Source: an uncultured Collinsella sp.
GTDB taxonomy: Bacteria > Actinomycetota > Coriobacteriia > Coriobacteriales > Coriobacteriaceae
Assembly (NCBI GenBank): GCA_902494195.1
Contig: CABUSH010000006.1
Span: 1 to 64,000, forward strand
DNA length: 64,000 nucleotides
Direction of reading: 5' to 3'
Shown: piece by piece, positions 62,095-64,000 of the stretch
Position numbering within the stretch: the first letter of the stretch is position 1
Layout of the letters: each line of letters opens with the position of its first letter
The notes under the pieces: generated by a model
The model's database searches: none
The model's input: only the letters and a program-made list of their open reading frames with translations
What the model was told of the DNA's origin: nothing
Program-made: the position numbers and the translations under genes

Positions 62095-63870
62095 ATGACA
62101 GACGAGCTGGACCCCCAGACTCAACAGCATATTGATCATTCCGCAGACGCCGTCGACGACTGCGATACTCCTACCTGCGTCGACGCCTCCACCGATGCGA
62201 CCGCCACCGCAAATGCGCACGCCGGCGCAGATAAGGCAACAGACGCAGACGATACTGTCGAGCATGACGAAAGCGAGCAGTCGGAGTCGAACGACGCCGA
62301 GCCCGATACGGAACCCGCCCCGCAGACAGCGGGCCCCATCGAGGTGTCTTCGGAAGAAGAGCTCGATGCCGTCATGGACTCCATGATGGATGCTGTCAAA
62401 GCGATGAAGGATGCTGTCGCCGATGCCGATGTTGACGCCGAGGAAGAAGAGGCCGCCGAGGCGGCCTCGACCTTTGTGCCCGGCGAGACTCCGGTTGCCG
62501 ACCAGGGCAGCACCATGCCCTCGTTTCTACAGCTCGAGCACCCCACGATTGGCGCCGATGCGGTCGATCCGCACGCAGCAGGCTTTTCTGTGGTCGAGGG
62601 CGGTACCGGCAATATCGCCGCGCCGCAGGCTGCCGATGCGGACGCTGCCGGCACCGCTCGCCCGACCGCCCCGCACTCCCCCGCCGCGAGTCGCGATCTG
62701 GGGACCGCTGTCTCGAACACTGCGAACGCCGTGGGCACCTTTATCGCCCAGGGTGCCTCGGCCATGCGCGAGATGAATGCCGCAAAGAAGGCACTCGCGG
62801 ACGCCCGCGCTCACCTGGCCGAACTTGAGCAGCGCATCGCCGATCAAGGCGAGGAACTCGAGACGCGCCAGGATATCGCAGGCCGCTACGATCAGATCGT
62901 CGCCGACCAGCGTCAGGCAATCGCCACGGCCCAAAAGACTGCAGCGGCCGCCGAGATTGACCGTGATACCCACGCCGCCAAAGCGACAGAGCTCAAGGGT
63001 CAGTTCGAACAAATGAAGACAGAGGATGACGCGACTGAGCTCCGCCTGAAGGCCGCGCTCGACGCCGTGGAGGCCCGCGAGGCGAGCTCTCGCGAGACCG
63101 GCAACCGCCTCGTTCGACGTCTTGAGGATTCCAAGCGCATCCGCGACAAGGTGAAGGCCGAGCGAGACGCCGGCATTGCCGCCGCACAACAAACCGTCGA
63201 CGCCACGCGCGCCCAGCTCGAGACGCTGCGTCATGAGTATGCCGAGCTGCAACGCAATCCCTCGGCAAATCCCGCCAACTATACGGTGCGCACCAGCGAG
63301 CTCTCGATGCAGATCTCCGACACGGCAGATGCCCTGCGTAAAGCCGAAGAAGATGTCCCGCGCATCACCGCCGACCTTGAGCACTCGCTTGCCGCAGCCG
63401 AGCAGGCCGTCGAGCAAGCGCAGGCCCCCATCGCCGAAGCAAAACGCGCGCACCAAGCCGTGACGACCGAGGCCGATGCCGCGCGCGACGAGTTGCAGAC
63501 GGCAAAGACGGCCGCCGCGACGCGCCAGCGCGAACTGCGCGAGAAGATCGCCGCCGAGGACAAGGCACGCCGCGACCAAGAGCAGAGCATCGCCAACGCC
63601 CAAGCAGATGCCGCACATGCGCAGTCGATCATCGAACAGGCGACCGAAGTACACGACCACCCAGAGATCACTGAGTCGCTTGCAGGATCCTTGGCCCGAG
63701 ACAAAGCCGAACACGCCGAGACCGAGCGAGAAGTCGCCCAGCTCGAGGCCACCGAGGACGCGGTGCGCGAGCGTACCCGCGACTCACGCATCAAATTCAC
63801 CGGCGCCATCGTCTGCATCCTCGCCGCAATCCTGGTGATCATCCTAGTCTGGCTGTTCGCAAGCAAGTAG
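62095..63870 (+). CDS. Large acidic coiled-coil protein with C-terminal membrane anchor
   Basis: 591 residues. The first ~190 are acidic and low-complexity (Asp, Glu, Ala, Thr), the next ~60 proline/alanine-rich, and residues ~235-560 a long Ala/Glu/Arg/Gln-rich coiled coil. A single helix IVCILAAILVIILVWLF ends the protein just before the stop, with lysine as last residue: a tail-anchored layout with the bulk in the cytosol. No family recognised. The ATG at 62095 sits 9 nt from GAGGAG; ATG 62089 is only 3 nt away and less suitable. A structural or septal/envelope scaffold role is possible but unsupported. Confidence 0.75.
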   Translation: MTDELDPQTQQHIDHSADAVDDCDTPTCVDASTDATATANAHAGADKATDADDTVEHDESEQSESNDAEPDTEPAPQTAGPIEVSSEEELDAVMDSMMDAVKAMKDAVADADVDAEEEEAAEAASTFVPGETPVADQGSTMPSFLQLEHPTIGADAVDPHAAGFSVVEGGTGNIAAPQAADADAAGTARPTAPHSPAASRDLGTAVSNTANAVGTFIAQGASAMREMNAAKKALADARAHLAELEQRIADQGEELETRQDIAGRYDQIVADQRQAIATAQKTAAAAEIDRDTHAAKATELKGQFEQMKTEDDATELRLKAALDAVEAREASSRETGNRLVRRLEDSKRIRDKVKAERDAGIAAAQQTVDATRAQLETLRHEYAELQRNPSANPANYTVRTSELSMQISDTADALRKAEEDVPRITADLEHSLAAAEQAVEQAQAPIAEAKRAHQAVTTEADAARDELQTAKTAAATRQRELREKIAAEDKARRDQEQSIANAQADAAHAQSIIEQATEVHDHPEITESLAGSLARDKAEHAETEREVAQLEATEDAVRERTRDSRIKFTGAIVCILAAILVIILVWLFASK

Positions 63871-63960
63871 TCGTTTAAGAACGTCCCCAATGACTACAAA
63901 GGGGTCAGGTTAACATGCACCAACCTGGTGCAAAGTAACCTGACCCCTTTGCACCAATCT
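63868..63960. repeat. Dispersed repeat copy 2 plus long palindrome after the coiled-coil gene
   Basis: TAGTCGTTTAAGAACGTCCC plus CAATGACTAC begins exactly at the stop codon of the preceding gene. It is followed by a hairpin in which AAAGGGGTCAGGTTA (63898-63912) pairs with TAACCTGACCCCTTT (63938-63952), with TGCACCAACCTGGTGCA forming the tip. Likely also acts as terminator. Confidence 0.75.
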
Positions 63961-63974
63961 CTTGACAACCAAAG

Positions 63975-64000
63975 AAATGCCGATGTTATGGCAGAGTCAG
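63975..64000. repeat. GCCGATGTTATGGCA motif at the right edge
   Basis: The same 15 nt occur at 59225-59239, 12 nt outside the left inverted repeat of the IS element. The window ends 7 nt later, so whether a second element or only a shared repeat follows cannot be seen. Confidence 0.4.

Overview
The window reads as a G+C-rich chromosomal segment of a gut actinobacterium of the class Coriobacteriia, most likely Collinsella or a close relative. The evidence is the strongly G/C-biased codon use, the gene content (ATP-type PEP carboxykinase, lactate permease, Pst phosphate transport, PepV, many small stand-alone hydrolases) and several families of short dispersed palindromic repeats. The assignment rests on recognition, not on a database search.

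Layout. 1-8,040: housekeeping genes: pckA (running off the left edge), lactate permease, a polysaccharide-flippase-like membrane protein, a calcineurin-like phosphatase and a CvrA/NhaP2-type cation/proton antiporter; two ~280-bp repeats lie either side of the last two. 8,366-25,450 (minus strand): a complete but unusual BREX phage-defence operon, in transcription order brxA-brxB-brxC-pglX(N)-HTH-pglX(C)-[tandem winged helix + PglZ-N-like fusion]-ParB-like-SNF2 helicase-pglZ-small ORF. No brxL is present. 25,787-26,426: a Phd-type toxin-antitoxin pair facing away from it. 26,556-36,837: serC-serA, an M20 hydrolase, a short DUF1015-like protein, two histidine phosphatases, nitroreductase, HdeD-like protein, YaiI-like protein, a metal exporter with a His-rich loop, and a DEDDh exonuclease. 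37,193-38,383: a lone DUF559-like endonuclease-fold protein. 38,737-42,280: metal homeostasis (ArsR sensor, separate HMA metallochaperone, P1B ATPase, short DtxR-like regulator). 42,360-52,440: HAD phosphatase, ABC-F protein, pstSCAB, PepV, HAD hydrolase, DegV. 52,607-57,086: a small defence island flanked by a 132-bp duplication of the 3' end of a LOG-family gene, carrying a TOTE-type primase-helicase protein and a RelB/YafQ pair. 57,929-64,000: tgt, an IS110/IS1111-family element, an SDR enzyme and a tail-anchored coiled-coil protein.

Most notable points. (1) The BREX operon lacks the Lon-like BrxL and instead has a three-gene cassette: a protein with two OmpR-type winged helices fused to a copy of the PglZ N-terminal domain, a ParB-fold protein and an SNF2-type helicase. 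PglX is split at its internal junction by a small helix-turn-helix gene that begins in frame with the preceding amber stop. Two matching operator-like sequences precede brxA and the pglX C-terminal gene, which suggests two co-regulated transcription units. (2) The TOTE/TA island replaced the gene end of its LOG target with an equivalent one whose seven nucleotide differences are all synonymous; the original terminator still sits beside the left fragment. Both islands are visibly richer in A/T than their surroundings.
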